From: Ruegeria sp. THAF57
GTDB lineage: Bacteria; Pseudomonadota; Alphaproteobacteria; Rhodobacterales; Rhodobacteraceae
DNA length: 64,000 bases
Assembly (NCBI RefSeq): GCF_903914075.1
Contig: NZ_CAIWNQ010000003.1
Location: 186,001-250,000, forward strand
Direction: 5' to 3'
Position 1 is the stretch's first letter, and each line of letters starts with the position of its first letter. The translations under genes and the position numbers were made by a program. Below the pieces are notes generated by a model, which was given only the letters and a program-made list of their open reading frames with translations, did no database searches and was not told where the DNA came from. This document shows positions 8,693 through 17,915 of the stretch, piece after piece.

Positions 8693-9148
8693 ATGATTCA
8701 ATACGCGTTGAAGTGCAGCAAGGGACACTCCTTTGATAGCTGGTTTCAGTCGGCCACAGCTTACGACAAGTTGGCAGCCGCCGGTATGGTGACCTGTGCT
8801 GTTTGCGGCGATGCGCAGGTTGAGAAGGCGATCATGACCCCGCGCGTTCGTTCTGCACGCAGTGTTGAGGCACGGACCGAAACGGCGGCCCCATCCGAAG
8901 ACGCCGTGAACATGACCAGCCCGACCCCGGAGGTTGAGCAGGCACTGAGCGAGTTGCGTCGCAAAGTCGAAGAAAATTCGGACTATGTTGGCAAGGACTT
9001 TGCAAGCGAAGCTCGGAAAATGCATCTGGGCGACGCACCAGAGAGGTCGATCTATGGCGAGGCGAAGCCGGAAGAGGCCAAAGCCCTGATCGAAGATGGG
9101 GTGCCGGTCGCACCGCTTCCTTTCATGCCCAGCCGAAAGACGAACTGA
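8693..9148 (+). CDS. DUF1178 family protein
   Basis: 151 residues beginning MIQYALKCSKGHSFDSWFQS. DUF1178 proteins start with this I-x-Y-x-L-x-C-x-x-x-H-x-F-x-x-WF pattern and then carry CAVCG, suggesting a small zinc site. The conserved tail motifs YVGKDFASEARKMHLGD and SIYGEA are present. Function is unknown; the family is widespread in Proteobacteria. The frame is open upstream, but the family start is the ATG at 8693. The stop is two bases from the start of the SDR gene. Confidence 0.82.
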   Translation: MIQYALKCSKGHSFDSWFQSATAYDKLAAAGMVTCAVCGDAQVEKAIMTPRVRSARSVEARTETAAPSEDAVNMTSPTPEVEQALSELRRKVEENSDYVGKDFASEARKMHLGDAPERSIYGEAKPEEAKALIEDGVPVAPLPFMPSRKTN

Positions 9149-9150
9149 TC

Positions 9151-9789
9151 ATGCATATTGTGATTACCGGAGCCAACCGGGGCATCGGAAAGACACTTGC
9201 CGACCGGTATCGGGCGCAGGGCCATGACGTGACCGGAACCGCTCGGGATGGCAGCGCCGAGGTGGTGCTGGATGTGACCGACACCGGTCACCAGGCGGAT
9301 ATGGCTGCGCAATTGGGCGATCAGCCTGTTGACCTTTTGATCTGCAATGCCGGTGTTTATCTGGACAAGGCTGAACGCATTAATGGTTATCCCGCCGAGA
9401 TGTGGGCGAAGACATTTGCGGCGAATGTGACCGGGGTTTTCCTGACCATTCAGTCTCTGCTCCCTAATCTTCGCGCATCACAGGGCAAAATCGCGATCTT
9501 GTCCTCGCAAATGGCATCACATACGCGAGCACCCGGAGGTAGTTATATCTATCGCGCATCGAAAGCTGCCGCGCTCAATCTGGGGCGTAATCTTGCCGCG
9601 GACCTGCGCGGCGACGGGATTGCTGTGGGTATATATCATCCGGGCTGGGTGCAGACGGATATGGGCGGTGCTGCGGCTGCGATCACGGTGGATGAGGCTG
9701 CGGATGGTCTGGTTGACCGTTTCGCTGCCCTGTCTCTGGATACTTCGGGATGTTTTGAGACCTATGACGGTCAGCCGCACGATTACTAA
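9151..9789 (+). CDS. Short-chain dehydrogenase/reductase
   Basis: 212 residues, a classical SDR. The cofactor loop GANRGIG is at residues 7-13, NAG at about 67-69, the catalytic Ser lies in ILSSQMAS, and the Tyr-x-x-x-Lys pair lies in SYIYRASKAA. The oxidised substrate cannot be predicted. It is almost certainly co-transcribed with the DUF1178 gene, two bases upstream. Its stop codon overlaps the stop of the convergent secreted-protein gene. Confidence 0.85.
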   Translation: MHIVITGANRGIGKTLADRYRAQGHDVTGTARDGSAEVVLDVTDTGHQADMAAQLGDQPVDLLICNAGVYLDKAERINGYPAEMWAKTFAANVTGVFLTIQSLLPNLRASQGKIAILSSQMASHTRAPGGSYIYRASKAAALNLGRNLAADLRGDGIAVGIYHPGWVQTDMGGAAAAITVDEAADGLVDRFAALSLDTSGCFETYDGQPHDY

Positions 9790-10139
9790 TTATTCAAAGC
9801 GGCTTTGGGAAGTTCGTACACTTCGCCCGGTTCAACAAAAATGACCATGATGTCGCCCCGCGTTTCATAACTGAGCTTGGCGGTTGAATTGGTCGAATCC
9901 GGGATGCCATCCGTGAAATAGATGTTGCGCACCTCGCCATTGCCCATACCCACGGCCAGCGTTGCACCGCCATCGTCACGGCGCCTAAGCTCGGCGTTGC
10001 AGCTACGCAGGGCGTCGCCCGCAATGGTCGCGCAAGGGATGGTCCCCAAAGAGTTCTTGCCGTCGGTTCCAGCCAGCGTGGTTTCCTGTGCCAGCGCGGG
10101 CGTTGCAAAGACTGCTAAGGCGAGGATGAAACGTGGCAT
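9786..10139 (-). CDS. Small secreted protein of unknown function
   Basis: 117 residues with a clear signal peptide (MPRFILALAVFATPALA-QE). The mature part has one cysteine pair (IPCATIAGDALRSC), then ELRRRDDGGATLAVGMGNGE and a beta-rich tail ending VEPGEVYELPKAALNN. I do not recognise a named family; the layout is that of a small periplasmic beta-structured protein. The ATG at 10139 was chosen because the signal peptide starts there, although the frame is open further upstream. Confidence 0.65.
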   Translation of the reverse strand: MPRFILALAVFATPALAQETTLAGTDGKNSLGTIPCATIAGDALRSCNAELRRRDDGGATLAVGMGNGEVRNIYFTDGIPDSTNSTAKLSYETRGDIMVIFVEPGEVYELPKAALNN

Positions 10140-10304
10140 GGGGAACCTCTTGGTAAATCTGGTACTGGCAAGCTGACACCCCCGCGATCCGATGTAAAGC
10201 GATCGAAGGCAAGGATTTAAACGGTTTTGAACACTTGCCCTTGGGGTCCCCCTGACATAAGACGCACGAAACCTGAATTCCAAGGCGCGGAGACACTAGC
10301 CCCC

Positions 10305-11543
10305 ATGCCCGTACTCGTGATGAAATTCGGCGGCACGTCGGTCGCCAATCTGGATCGCATCCGCCGCGCGGCGAAACGCATCGGCGTTGAAGTGGCCAAG
10401 GGATATGATGTGATTGTCATCGTGTCGGCCATGTCGGGCAAAACCAACGAGCTGGTTGGCTGGGTAAACGAGACTTCCCCGCTGTTTGATGCGCGCGAAT
10501 ATGATGCAGTTGTGTCTTCGGGCGAAAACGTCACCGCCGGTCTGATGGCTCTGACGTTGCAGGAAATGGATATTCCCGCGCGCAGCTGGCAGGGCTGGCA
10601 GGTTCCGCTGATGACGACCAGCGCCCACAGTCAGGCCCGGATCGAGGAAATCCCGACCGAGAACCTGACCCAGAAATTCGACGAGGGTATGAAAGTCGCC
10701 GTCGTTGCCGGGTTCCAGGGTATCAGCCCCGAAGGGCGGATAACCACGCTGGGCCGGGGTGGGTCGGACACCACCGCTGTGGCCTTTGCCGCGGCATTTG
10801 GGGCCGAGCGTTGCGATATCTATACCGATGTGGATGGCGTCTATACCACCGACCCGCGCATCTGTGAAAAAGCGCGCAAGCTGGACCGGATCTCGTTCGA
10901 GGAAATGCTCGAACTGGCCTCGTTGGGGGCCAAGGTGTTGCAGACCCGTTCGGTGGAACTGGCGATGCGCTATAAGGTGAAACTGCGCGTTCTTTCTAGT
11001 TTCGAAGAACAATCCGACGAGGCCGGTACACTGGTCGTCGATGAGGAGGATATCATGGAATCCAATGTTGTGGCCGGTGTTGCCTATTCCCGTGACGAAG
11101 CCAAGATGACCGTCGTGTCCGTGGCCGACCGCCCCGGCATCGCCTCGATCATCTTTACCGCGCTCAGCGATGAAGGCGTGAACGTGGACATGATCGTGCA
11201 GAACATCTCGGATGAGGGGCGCACAGACATGACCTTTTCCTGCCCGACCGATCAGGTGGCGCGCGCAGAAAAAGCACTGCTGGCGATTAAGGACGCGGGC
11301 GAGTTGAACTACACCGAACTGGTCGCGGATGAAGACGTCTGCAAGGTCTCGGTCGTCGGGATCGGGATGCGGTCGCAATCCGGCGTGGCGGCAAAAATGT
11401 TCAAGATACTCTCGGATGAGGGGATCAACATTAAGGTCATCACAACCTCTGAGATTAAAATTTCCGTCCTTATGGACAGGAAATACATGGAACTTGCGGT
11501 TCAGGCACTGCATGATGCCTTTGAACTGGACAAGGCGGCCTGA
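10305..11543 (+). CDS. lysC: Aspartate kinase
   Basis: 412 residues catalysing the ATP-dependent phosphorylation of aspartate, the first step to lysine, threonine and methionine. The kinase domain opens with MKFGGTSVANLDRI and includes TLGRGGSDTTAVAFAAA and YTDVDGVYTTDPR. Two ACT domains (about residues 265-405, starting VVAGVAYSRDEAKMTVVSV) indicate allosteric control by end products, as in LysC enzymes of this clade. Upstream in-frame codons lack family sequence, so the ATG at 10305 is used. No lysine riboswitch was seen in the 165-base leader. Confidence 0.93.
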   Translation: MPVLVMKFGGTSVANLDRIRRAAKRIGVEVAKGYDVIVIVSAMSGKTNELVGWVNETSPLFDAREYDAVVSSGENVTAGLMALTLQEMDIPARSWQGWQVPLMTTSAHSQARIEEIPTENLTQKFDEGMKVAVVAGFQGISPEGRITTLGRGGSDTTAVAFAAAFGAERCDIYTDVDGVYTTDPRICEKARKLDRISFEEMLELASLGAKVLQTRSVELAMRYKVKLRVLSSFEEQSDEAGTLVVDEEDIMESNVVAGVAYSRDEAKMTVVSVADRPGIASIIFTALSDEGVNVDMIVQNISDEGRTDMTFSCPTDQVARAEKALLAIKDAGELNYTELVADEDVCKVSVVGIGMRSQSGVAAKMFKILSDEGINIKVITTSEIKISVLMDRKYMELAVQALHDAFELDKAA

Positions 11544-11590
11544 GCATTTTCTGCTAAGGGTCTCGCCTGACGCACTAATTTGGGTGGGCC

Positions 11591-13834
11591 ATGGCGGACG
11601 GCACTGAAACAGAATCCCGCAAGCTGCTGGGGCGGCTGCGCGAAGAAATGGCGAGCGAAGCCGCCGGTCAGGAACGTCTTGACCGGATCACTCATCTGAT
11701 CGCTGACAGTATCCGGGCCGAGGTGTGCTCGATTTACCTGTTCCGGGATGAGGATACGCTTGAACTCTGCGCGACCGAAGGTCTGTCGCCCGAGGCGGTT
11801 CACAAGACCCGTATGCGTATGGGTGAGGGGCTTGTGGGTCGCGTTGCCAAATACGGCAAGATCGTGAACACCCCAGATGCGCCTGCGGCCAAGGGATTCC
11901 GCTATATGCCCGAAACGGGCGAAGAACGGTTTTCGTCTTTCCTGGGGGTGCCCATTCAGCGTCTGGGTGAAAAGCTGGGCGTTCTGGTCGTGCAGTCCCG
12001 CGATGCGCGCGAATACTCGGCTGATGAGGTTTACGCGCTGGAAGTGGTCGCCATGGTTCTGGCCGAAATGACCGAGCTGGGCGCGTTCGTGGGTGAGGGC
12101 GCCGCCCTGTCGCCCCGCCACCAACAATCTGTGCAGCTAACCGGTGGTCCGGCGCAGGAAGGTTCCGCCGAGGGGCATGTCTGGCTGCACGAGCCACGTG
12201 TGGTGGTTACCAACCCCATCGCCGAAGACCCCCATCGCGAGCGTGAGCGTCTGGCCGAAGCGGTCGAAGAGTTGCGCGTGGGCGTCGACAAGATGCTTGA
12301 GATTTCCAAGGACGGCGACACCGAACAATTGCAAGTGCTGGAAGCCTACCGGATGTTTGCGAACTCCAAGGGCTGGAAGCGCAGGATGGAAGAGGACATC
12401 GCGCGCGGTCTAAGTGCCGAAGCTGCGGTTGAAAAGGAACAGTCACAGGCGCGTGCGCGGATGGGGCAGGTTACCGACCCTTATCTGCGCGAAAGGCTCG
12501 CCGATCTGGACGACCTCAGCAATCGCTTGCTACGCATTCTAACTGGGCAGGGCAACACCAACGGGGCGGATCTGCCGCCCGACCCGATCCTGATTGCCCG
12601 TAACATCGGCCCGGGCGACTTGCTGGAATATGGCCGGTCGCTGAAGGGCATCGTGCTTGAGGAAGGCTCAGTCGGCAGCCACGCAACCATCGTGGCCCGT
12701 GCGTTGGCGATTCCTTTGGTGGTACATGTCGGCCGGATCACGACCGAGGCGTTGAACGGTGACCATATTCTTGTGGATGGGGATCAGGGCACCGTTCAAT
12801 TGCGACCCGAAGACACAGTCGTCAGCGCGTTTCGTGACAAGATCGCGATGCAGGCAAAGGCGCAGGAACGATACGCTTCGATCCGGGATACTCCGACCGT
12901 CACTCGGGATGGTGAACGCATAAATCTTGTGATGAATGCTGGTCTTATGGCGGACTTGCCTTCGCTGGATAATTCCGGGGCGGAGGGTGTGGGCCTGTTC
13001 CGGACCGAGTTGCAGTTCCTGATCCGAAACCAGATGCCAAAGCGGTCGGAACTTGTGACCCAGTATCAGCGCGTTCTGGACGCGGCTGGGGAAAAACGGG
13101 TGGTATTCCGAACGCTGGATATCGGCTCGGACAAGGTTCTGCCCTACATGAAACACGTAGAAGAACCCAATCCTGCATTGGGGTGGCGTGCGATCCGGGT
13201 CGGTCTGGACAAGCGCGGCGTAATGCGGATGCAGTTACAGGCCCTGATGCGCGCAGCGAACGGGCGCCCCCTGACACTGATGTTCCCGTTTGTGGCGCAG
13301 GCGGATGAGTTTCGCGAGGCGCGTTGGGAGGTCAACAAGACCATCGAACGCGAAAAGCGTCTGGGGCATGTCCTGCCCGAAAGAATAGAAGTAGGCGCAA
13401 TGCTCGAGACCCCGTCCTTGGGCTTTGCCCCTCAAAAATTTTATGATGAGGTGGATTTTGTCTCGATCGGGGGCAACGATTTGAAGCAGTTCTTTTTCGC
13501 GGCTGACCGAGAAAACGAACTGGTGCGCCGCAGGTATGATACGCTGAATGTAAGCTTCCTCAGTTTCATCGAACGTATTGTCGAACGCTGCAACATATCG
13601 AATACACCGCTGAGTTTTTGTGGCGAAGACGCGGGCCGCCCGGTTGAGGCGTTGTGTCTGGCGGCCATGGGTATCCGTTCGCTGTCGATGCGGCCTGCCT
13701 CGATCGGACCTGTCAAAAGCGTGTTGCTGCGTGCCGACTTGCAGTCGCTGCGGAAGATCATTGCCGACGCGCGTCACCGGGGTGAGCAATCCGTTCGCCC
13801 GGCTGTGATGGAATGGCTGCGAAACCAAGGGTGA
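11591..13834 (+). CDS. ptsP: Nitrogen-PTS enzyme I (phosphoenolpyruvate-protein phosphotransferase)
   Basis: 747 residues. An N-terminal GAF domain (about 20-160, with MRMGEGLVGRVAKYGK) is fused to a complete enzyme I. The phosphohistidine domain contains EGSVGSHATIVARALAIP with catalytic His364. The PEP-binding TIM barrel shows EGVGLFRTELQFLI, GGNDLKQFFFAADRENE and a C-terminal FCGEDAGRPV. The GAF-EI layout defines EI-Ntr, which passes phosphate from PEP to NPr and EIIA-Ntr and signals nitrogen and carbon status rather than importing sugars. It lies 47 bases after lysC, a pairing I recall as common in roseobacters. Confidence 0.93.
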   Translation: MADGTETESRKLLGRLREEMASEAAGQERLDRITHLIADSIRAEVCSIYLFRDEDTLELCATEGLSPEAVHKTRMRMGEGLVGRVAKYGKIVNTPDAPAAKGFRYMPETGEERFSSFLGVPIQRLGEKLGVLVVQSRDAREYSADEVYALEVVAMVLAEMTELGAFVGEGAALSPRHQQSVQLTGGPAQEGSAEGHVWLHEPRVVVTNPIAEDPHRERERLAEAVEELRVGVDKMLEISKDGDTEQLQVLEAYRMFANSKGWKRRMEEDIARGLSAEAAVEKEQSQARARMGQVTDPYLRERLADLDDLSNRLLRILTGQGNTNGADLPPDPILIARNIGPGDLLEYGRSLKGIVLEEGSVGSHATIVARALAIPLVVHVGRITTEALNGDHILVDGDQGTVQLRPEDTVVSAFRDKIAMQAKAQERYASIRDTPTVTRDGERINLVMNAGLMADLPSLDNSGAEGVGLFRTELQFLIRNQMPKRSELVTQYQRVLDAAGEKRVVFRTLDIGSDKVLPYMKHVEEPNPALGWRAIRVGLDKRGVMRMQLQALMRAANGRPLTLMFPFVAQADEFREARWEVNKTIEREKRLGHVLPERIEVGAMLETPSLGFAPQKFYDEVDFVSIGGNDLKQFFFAADRENELVRRRYDTLNVSFLSFIERIVERCNISNTPLSFCGEDAGRPVEALCLAAMGIRSLSMRPASIGPVKSVLLRADLQSLRKIIADARHRGEQSVRPAVMEWLRNQG

Positions 13835-13894
13835 CCGAGTCGTCGATTTTGAATTTTTTTTTCAAATCCAGTGTTGATTCTTAGTATGGTTTTT

Positions 13895-13900
13895 TATACT
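13895..13900 (+). promoter_or_regulatory. Possible -10 element (TATACT) of the zwf-edd-eda promoter
   Basis: TATACT lies 10 bases before the operator palindrome. A TTGATT at 13874-13879 could be the -35 element, although the spacer would be only 15 bases. This is a weak prediction, supported mainly by its position next to the operator. Confidence 0.35.
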
Positions 13901-13909
13901 CCCACGTTG

Positions 13910-13927
13910 AATGTTAGCGATAACATT
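13910..13927. promoter_or_regulatory. GntR/LacI-type operator upstream of zwf
   Basis: AATGTTA-GCGA-TAACATT is an inverted repeat with perfect 7-bp arms. It fits the ATGTTA-N4-TAACAT pattern bound by LacI-family gluconate repressors such as enterobacterial GntR and IdnR, which control edd-eda. It sits just downstream of the likely -10 element and 49 bases before the zwf ATG, a roadblock position. The cognate regulator is not in this window. Confidence 0.65.
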
Positions 13928-13975
13928 GCTGGTGTGGCAAAACGATGTGCCAGTGACAACTGAAGGAGCCTGCAG

Positions 13976-15421
13976 ATGGTTTCACGCGTAATTCCGGTAA
14001 ATCCGTTCGACCTTGTGTTGTTTGGCGCAACGGGCGATCTGGCGCAGCGCAAGATTTTGCCGGGTCTGTATCACCGGTTTGAAGTGGACCAGATGCCCGA
14101 AGAGGCCCGTATCATCGGAACAGCCCGGTCGGACATGGACAGTGATGCTTTCCGAGAGCAGATACGCGCATCCATGAAGAAATATGCCCCGGGGTTCAAA
14201 CAGGATGTATTGGACCGGTTCCTTAGCCGGGTCGACTATGTCCCTGTTGATGCGCTGGGTGACTCAGGGTGGGCAGACCTTGCTGAAAAATTGCGCCCCG
14301 ACGTGGTGCGCGCGTTTTATCTGTCTGTAGGCCCCAGCCTGTTTTCCGGCATTGCTCAGCGGTTGAATGATAACGGGCTGGCAACACCGGACAGCCGAAT
14401 TGTGGTGGAAAAACCGTTCGGTCATGATTTGGCTTCTGCCAAGGCCCTGAATGAAGGGTTGCGCGCCTGTTTCGAAGAACATCAGATTTATCGCATCGAC
14501 CATTATCTGGGCAAGGAAACCGTCCAGAACCTTATGGCCCTGCGTTTTGCCAATTCCCTGTTCGAGCCGCTTTGGAATTCGACCCATGTTGATCATGTTC
14601 AGATCACAGTTGCGGAAACCGTAGGTGTTGAAGGGCGGGGGGCATACTACGACCAGTCTGGCGCAATGCGTGATATGGTGCAGAACCATCTTGTCCAATT
14701 GTTGTGCCTGACCGCGATGGAGCCTCCGTCCAAGTTTTCGCCCAATGCGGTACGAGACGAAAAGGTCAAGGTTATCGAGGCGTTAGAGCCCGTGGACCCT
14801 TCGGATATCGCGCGGGGCCAATATCGCGCTGATCAGGGGGAGGACGGTTACTTGGATCACGTTGGCAACCCGGCCAGCCGCACCGAAAGCTATATCGCTC
14901 TGAAGGTGCATCTTGGTAACTGGCGTTGGGCCGGAGTGCCGTTCTATCTGCGGACTGGAAAGCGTTTGCGCGCACGTGAATCCGAAATTGCCGTGTTCTT
15001 CCGCGACCCACCGCATACGATTTTTCCCAACGTAGGCCCCTTGCGAGGCAACGTTCTGGTCATTCGGTTGCAGCCCGACGAAGGCATCACATTGCGCACA
15101 ACCATCAAAGATCCCGGTCCGGGTGGATTCCGCCTGTCAGATGTGTCGCTGGACATGAGCTTTGCTGAGGCGCTGGGCACGGATGCGCGTGCTCAGGATG
15201 CTTATGAGAGGCTGGTGATGGATGTGATCCGGGGTGATCAAACCCTGTTCATGCGCGGGGATGAAGCCGAGGCCGCCTGGGCCTGGGTCGATCCCATCAT
15301 TCAGGGGTGGGAAGATAGGGGTGACCGGCCAGCCAAATATGATCAGGGCAGTTCAGGCCCGGAAGAAGCATTGATGCTGATGCATCGCGATGGACGCCGC
15401 TGGCGTCAGATCGGAGGGTAA
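13976..15421 (+). CDS. zwf: Glucose-6-phosphate 1-dehydrogenase
   Basis: 481 residues, the usual length. It oxidises glucose-6-phosphate to 6-phosphogluconolactone with NAD(P)+. The nucleotide-binding loop is [12 protein letters not shown] near the N-terminus. The substrate motif RIDHYLGKE places the catalytic His at about residue 176, and [13 protein letters not shown] follows. It is the first gene of a three-gene operon, with edd starting two bases after its stop and eda three bases after edd. The operator palindrome upstream suggests repression relieved by a sugar-acid signal. Confidence 0.95.
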   Translation: MVSRVIPVNPFDLVLFGATGDLAQRKILPGLYHRFEVDQMPEEARIIGTARSDMDSDAFREQIRASMKKYAPGFKQDVLDRFLSRVDYVPVDALGDSGWADLAEKLRPDVVRAFYLSVGPSLFSGIAQRLNDNGLATPDSRIVVEKPFGHDLASAKALNEGLRACFEEHQIYRIDHYLGKETVQNLMALRFANSLFEPLWNSTHVDHVQITVAETVGVEGRGAYYDQSGAMRDMVQNHLVQLLCLTAMEPPSKFSPNAVRDEKVKVIEALEPVDPSDIARGQYRADQGEDGYLDHVGNPASRTESYIALKVHLGNWRWAGVPFYLRTGKRLRARESEIAVFFRDPPHTIFPNVGPLRGNVLVIRLQPDEGITLRTTIKDPGPGGFRLSDVSLDMSFAEALGTDARAQDAYERLVMDVIRGDQTLFMRGDEAEAAWAWVDPIIQGWEDRGDRPAKYDQGSSGPEEALMLMHRDGRRWRQIGG

Positions 15422-15423
15422 TC

Positions 15424-17229
15424 ATGGTACATTCCGTCATCACCGACGTCACACGGCGCATCATCGACCGCAGCGCCGATTTGCGCGGCTCGTATCTTGA
15501 GCGGATGGAGCACGCCAAGTCCAAAGGGCCGGCCCGTGCGCACCTATCTTGCAGCGGTCAAGCTCATGCCTATGCCGGTGCGGGTGAAGATCAGCAATCC
15601 ATGGCCACTGGTACAGCCGGAAATCTGGGCATCGTCACCGCCTATAATGACATGCTCTCGGCGCACCAGCCGTTCGAACGCTATCCGGCGCTGATCCGTG
15701 ACGCGATCCGCGCGGCGGGTGGCACGGCGCAGGTCGCAGGCGGCGTTCCCGCCATGTGCGATGGGGTCACGCAGGGCGAAGCAGGGATGGAACTGTCGCT
15801 GTTCTCGCGCGATGTGATTGCGCTGGCCACTGGAGTGGCGCTTAGCCACAACACGTATGACGCCGCCGTGTTCCTTGGCGTGTGCGACAAAATCGTGCCG
15901 GGTCTGGTCATCGGTGCGCAGGCGTTTGGCCATCTACCGGCGGTCTTCCTGCCTGCCGGCCCCATGACAAGCGGCCTGCCGAACGACGAAAAGGCCAAGG
16001 TTCGTCAACAGTTTGCCACCGGAGAAGTCGGTCGTGACGAATTGATGAAGGCGGAAATGGCCGCCTATCACGGGCCGGGCACCTGCACCTTTTACGGAAC
16101 CGCCAACACCAACCAGATGTTGATGGAATTTATGGGCCTGCATCTTCCTGGCTCCAGCTTCATCAACCCGAATACACCTTTGCGCGATGCGTTGACCGAA
16201 GAAGGCGCGCGCCGTGCCTTGTCACTTAGCGCGCTGGGCAATCACTATACGCCGGTCTGTCAGGTGCTGGACGAACGCGCCTTTGTGAATGGTATCGTCG
16301 GGTTGATGGCAACCGGAGGGTCCACCAATCTGTTGATCCACCTGATCGCCATGGCGCGTGCCGGAGGTATCGTTCTGGATTGGGAGGATTTCTCGGACAT
16401 CTCAGCCGTGGTCCCTCTGGTCGCGCGGGTCTATCCCAACGGTCTGGCCGACGTAAACCATTTCCATGCAGCAGGGGGCCTTGGCTATTGCATTGGCACG
16501 CTGCTCGAGGATGGCCTGCTGCATCCTGATACGTTGACGGTCGCCGGGCAGGGTCTGCACAACTATACCAAAGAGCCAAAGCTGAAAGATGGTGAACTGG
16601 TCTGGGAAGAAGGCACTGCACACAGCCTGAACGAAAAGATCGTGCGCCCGGCCAAGGATCCGTTTCAGCCCACAGGTGGCTTGTCGCGCCTGACCGGAAA
16701 TCTGGGCACCGCCGTTATGAAGGTATCTGCTGTCGCGCCCGAGCATCAGGTGGTCGAAGCTCTGGTACGTGTCTTCCATGACCAGGAAGAGGTCAAAGCT
16801 GCGTTCAAGGCCGGTGAGTTCACGGATGACGTCATCGTTGTTGTTCGCTTTCAGGGACCGAAAGCCAACGGAATGCCGGAACTGCACTCGCTGACGCCGA
16901 TGCTTTCGATCCTTCAGGGCAGAGGGCAAAAGGTGGCTTTGGTTACCGACGGGCGGATGTCAGGGGCATCGGGCAAAGTCCCCGCCGCGATCCATGTCGT
17001 CCCTGAGGCGCTTGATGGTGGCCCCATCGCGTATTTGCAGGACGGAGATGTCTTGCGCGTTGATGCGGTCAACGGCGAATTGGAGATCATGACACCCGGT
17101 GTCCTTGACCGCGCCCCGGCAACCGCAGACCTCTCGGCAAACCAGCACGGCGTTGGCCGCGACCTCTTTGGCGCGTTCCGCCAGAATGTCGGGTCGGCCG
17201 ACACTGGTGCCAGCATTTTCGGAGTTTAA
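15424..17229 (+). CDS. edd: Phosphogluconate dehydratase
   Basis: 601 residues, the normal size of Edd. It dehydrates 6-phosphogluconate to 2-keto-3-deoxy-6-phosphogluconate (KDPG) using a 4Fe-4S cluster. IlvD/Edd family motifs are present: [23 protein letters not shown] (cluster cysteine), [13 protein letters not shown], and [18 protein letters not shown] near the C-terminus. Phosphogluconate rather than dihydroxy-acid specificity is supported by the zwf/eda neighbours. Tight spacing implies translational coupling in the operon. Confidence 0.95.
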   Translation: MVHSVITDVTRRIIDRSADLRGSYLERMEHAKSKGPARAHLSCSGQAHAYAGAGEDQQSMATGTAGNLGIVTAYNDMLSAHQPFERYPALIRDAIRAAGGTAQVAGGVPAMCDGVTQGEAGMELSLFSRDVIALATGVALSHNTYDAAVFLGVCDKIVPGLVIGAQAFGHLPAVFLPAGPMTSGLPNDEKAKVRQQFATGEVGRDELMKAEMAAYHGPGTCTFYGTANTNQMLMEFMGLHLPGSSFINPNTPLRDALTEEGARRALSLSALGNHYTPVCQVLDERAFVNGIVGLMATGGSTNLLIHLIAMARAGGIVLDWEDFSDISAVVPLVARVYPNGLADVNHFHAAGGLGYCIGTLLEDGLLHPDTLTVAGQGLHNYTKEPKLKDGELVWEEGTAHSLNEKIVRPAKDPFQPTGGLSRLTGNLGTAVMKVSAVAPEHQVVEALVRVFHDQEEVKAAFKAGEFTDDVIVVVRFQGPKANGMPELHSLTPMLSILQGRGQKVALVTDGRMSGASGKVPAAIHVVPEALDGGPIAYLQDGDVLRVDAVNGELEIMTPGVLDRAPATADLSANQHGVGRDLFGAFRQNVGSADTGASIFGV

Positions 17230-17232
17230 TTC

Positions 17233-17865
17233 ATGTCAAAAACTCAACGCACCCGCGAAATTTGCGCGCTTGCCCCTATCGTTCCTGTGTTGGTCATCGA
17301 CGATGCCAAAGATGCACGCCCACTGGCCGAGGCGCTTGTCGCTGGCGGGCTTCCTGCGCTTGAGGTCACGCTGCGGACGCCTGCGGCGTTGGACGCAATC
17401 CGCGCAATGTCTCAAGTGCCGGGCGGTGTTGTAGGGGCTGGAACGCTGGTGACCCCTGATGATGTCCGTGCCGCGAAAGAGGCAGGTGCACAATTTGGTG
17501 TCTCTCCCGGCGCGACTGACGCTCTGATCGCTGCGTGCGAGGCCGAAGGCCTGCCCCTTTTGCCCGGCGCGGCGACGGCAAGCGAGGCGATGCGTTTGCT
17601 GGAACAGGGCTATGACATGCTCAAGTTTTTTCCTGCCGAAGCATCAGGCGGTGCGCCTGCATTGAAGGCTATTGGTGCTCCGCTGCCGCAGATCACGTAT
17701 TGTCCAACCGGAGGTGTCTCGCCTGCGAACGCCCGTGATTACCTGTCTTTGTCCAACGTTGTCTGCGCGGGTGGCAGTTGGGTTGCGCCAAAACAGATGG
17801 TTTTGGATCAGGATTGGGCGGGCATCGAAACACTTGCGCGCGAGGCGTCCAAGCTGATGGATTGA
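17233..17865 (+). CDS. eda: KDPG aldolase (2-dehydro-3-deoxy-6-phosphogluconate aldolase)
   Basis: 210-residue class I aldolase that splits KDPG into pyruvate and glyceraldehyde-3-phosphate. The Schiff-base Lys131 lies in YDMLKFFPAE. The family also shows PVLVIDDAKDARPLAEAL near the start, LEVTLRTPAALDAI, VVGAGTLVTPDDV and the phosphate loop CPTGGV. It is the last gene of zwf-edd-eda. No 6-phosphogluconolactonase gene is in the operon. Confidence 0.95.
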   Translation: MSKTQRTREICALAPIVPVLVIDDAKDARPLAEALVAGGLPALEVTLRTPAALDAIRAMSQVPGGVVGAGTLVTPDDVRAAKEAGAQFGVSPGATDALIAACEAEGLPLLPGAATASEAMRLLEQGYDMLKFFPAEASGGAPALKAIGAPLPQITYCPTGGVSPANARDYLSLSNVVCAGGSWVAPKQMVLDQDWAGIETLAREASKLMD

Positions 17866-17915
17866 CGCTGCCCGGCCACACGTTAGGGTGAGGCCAATTC
17901 TAACAGGTTGATCCC

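Noticed and set aside
10296..11513. 405-codon open frame on the minus strand
   Set aside because: Antisense to lysC; His/Gly/Arg-rich composition with no domain is typical of a shadow frame.
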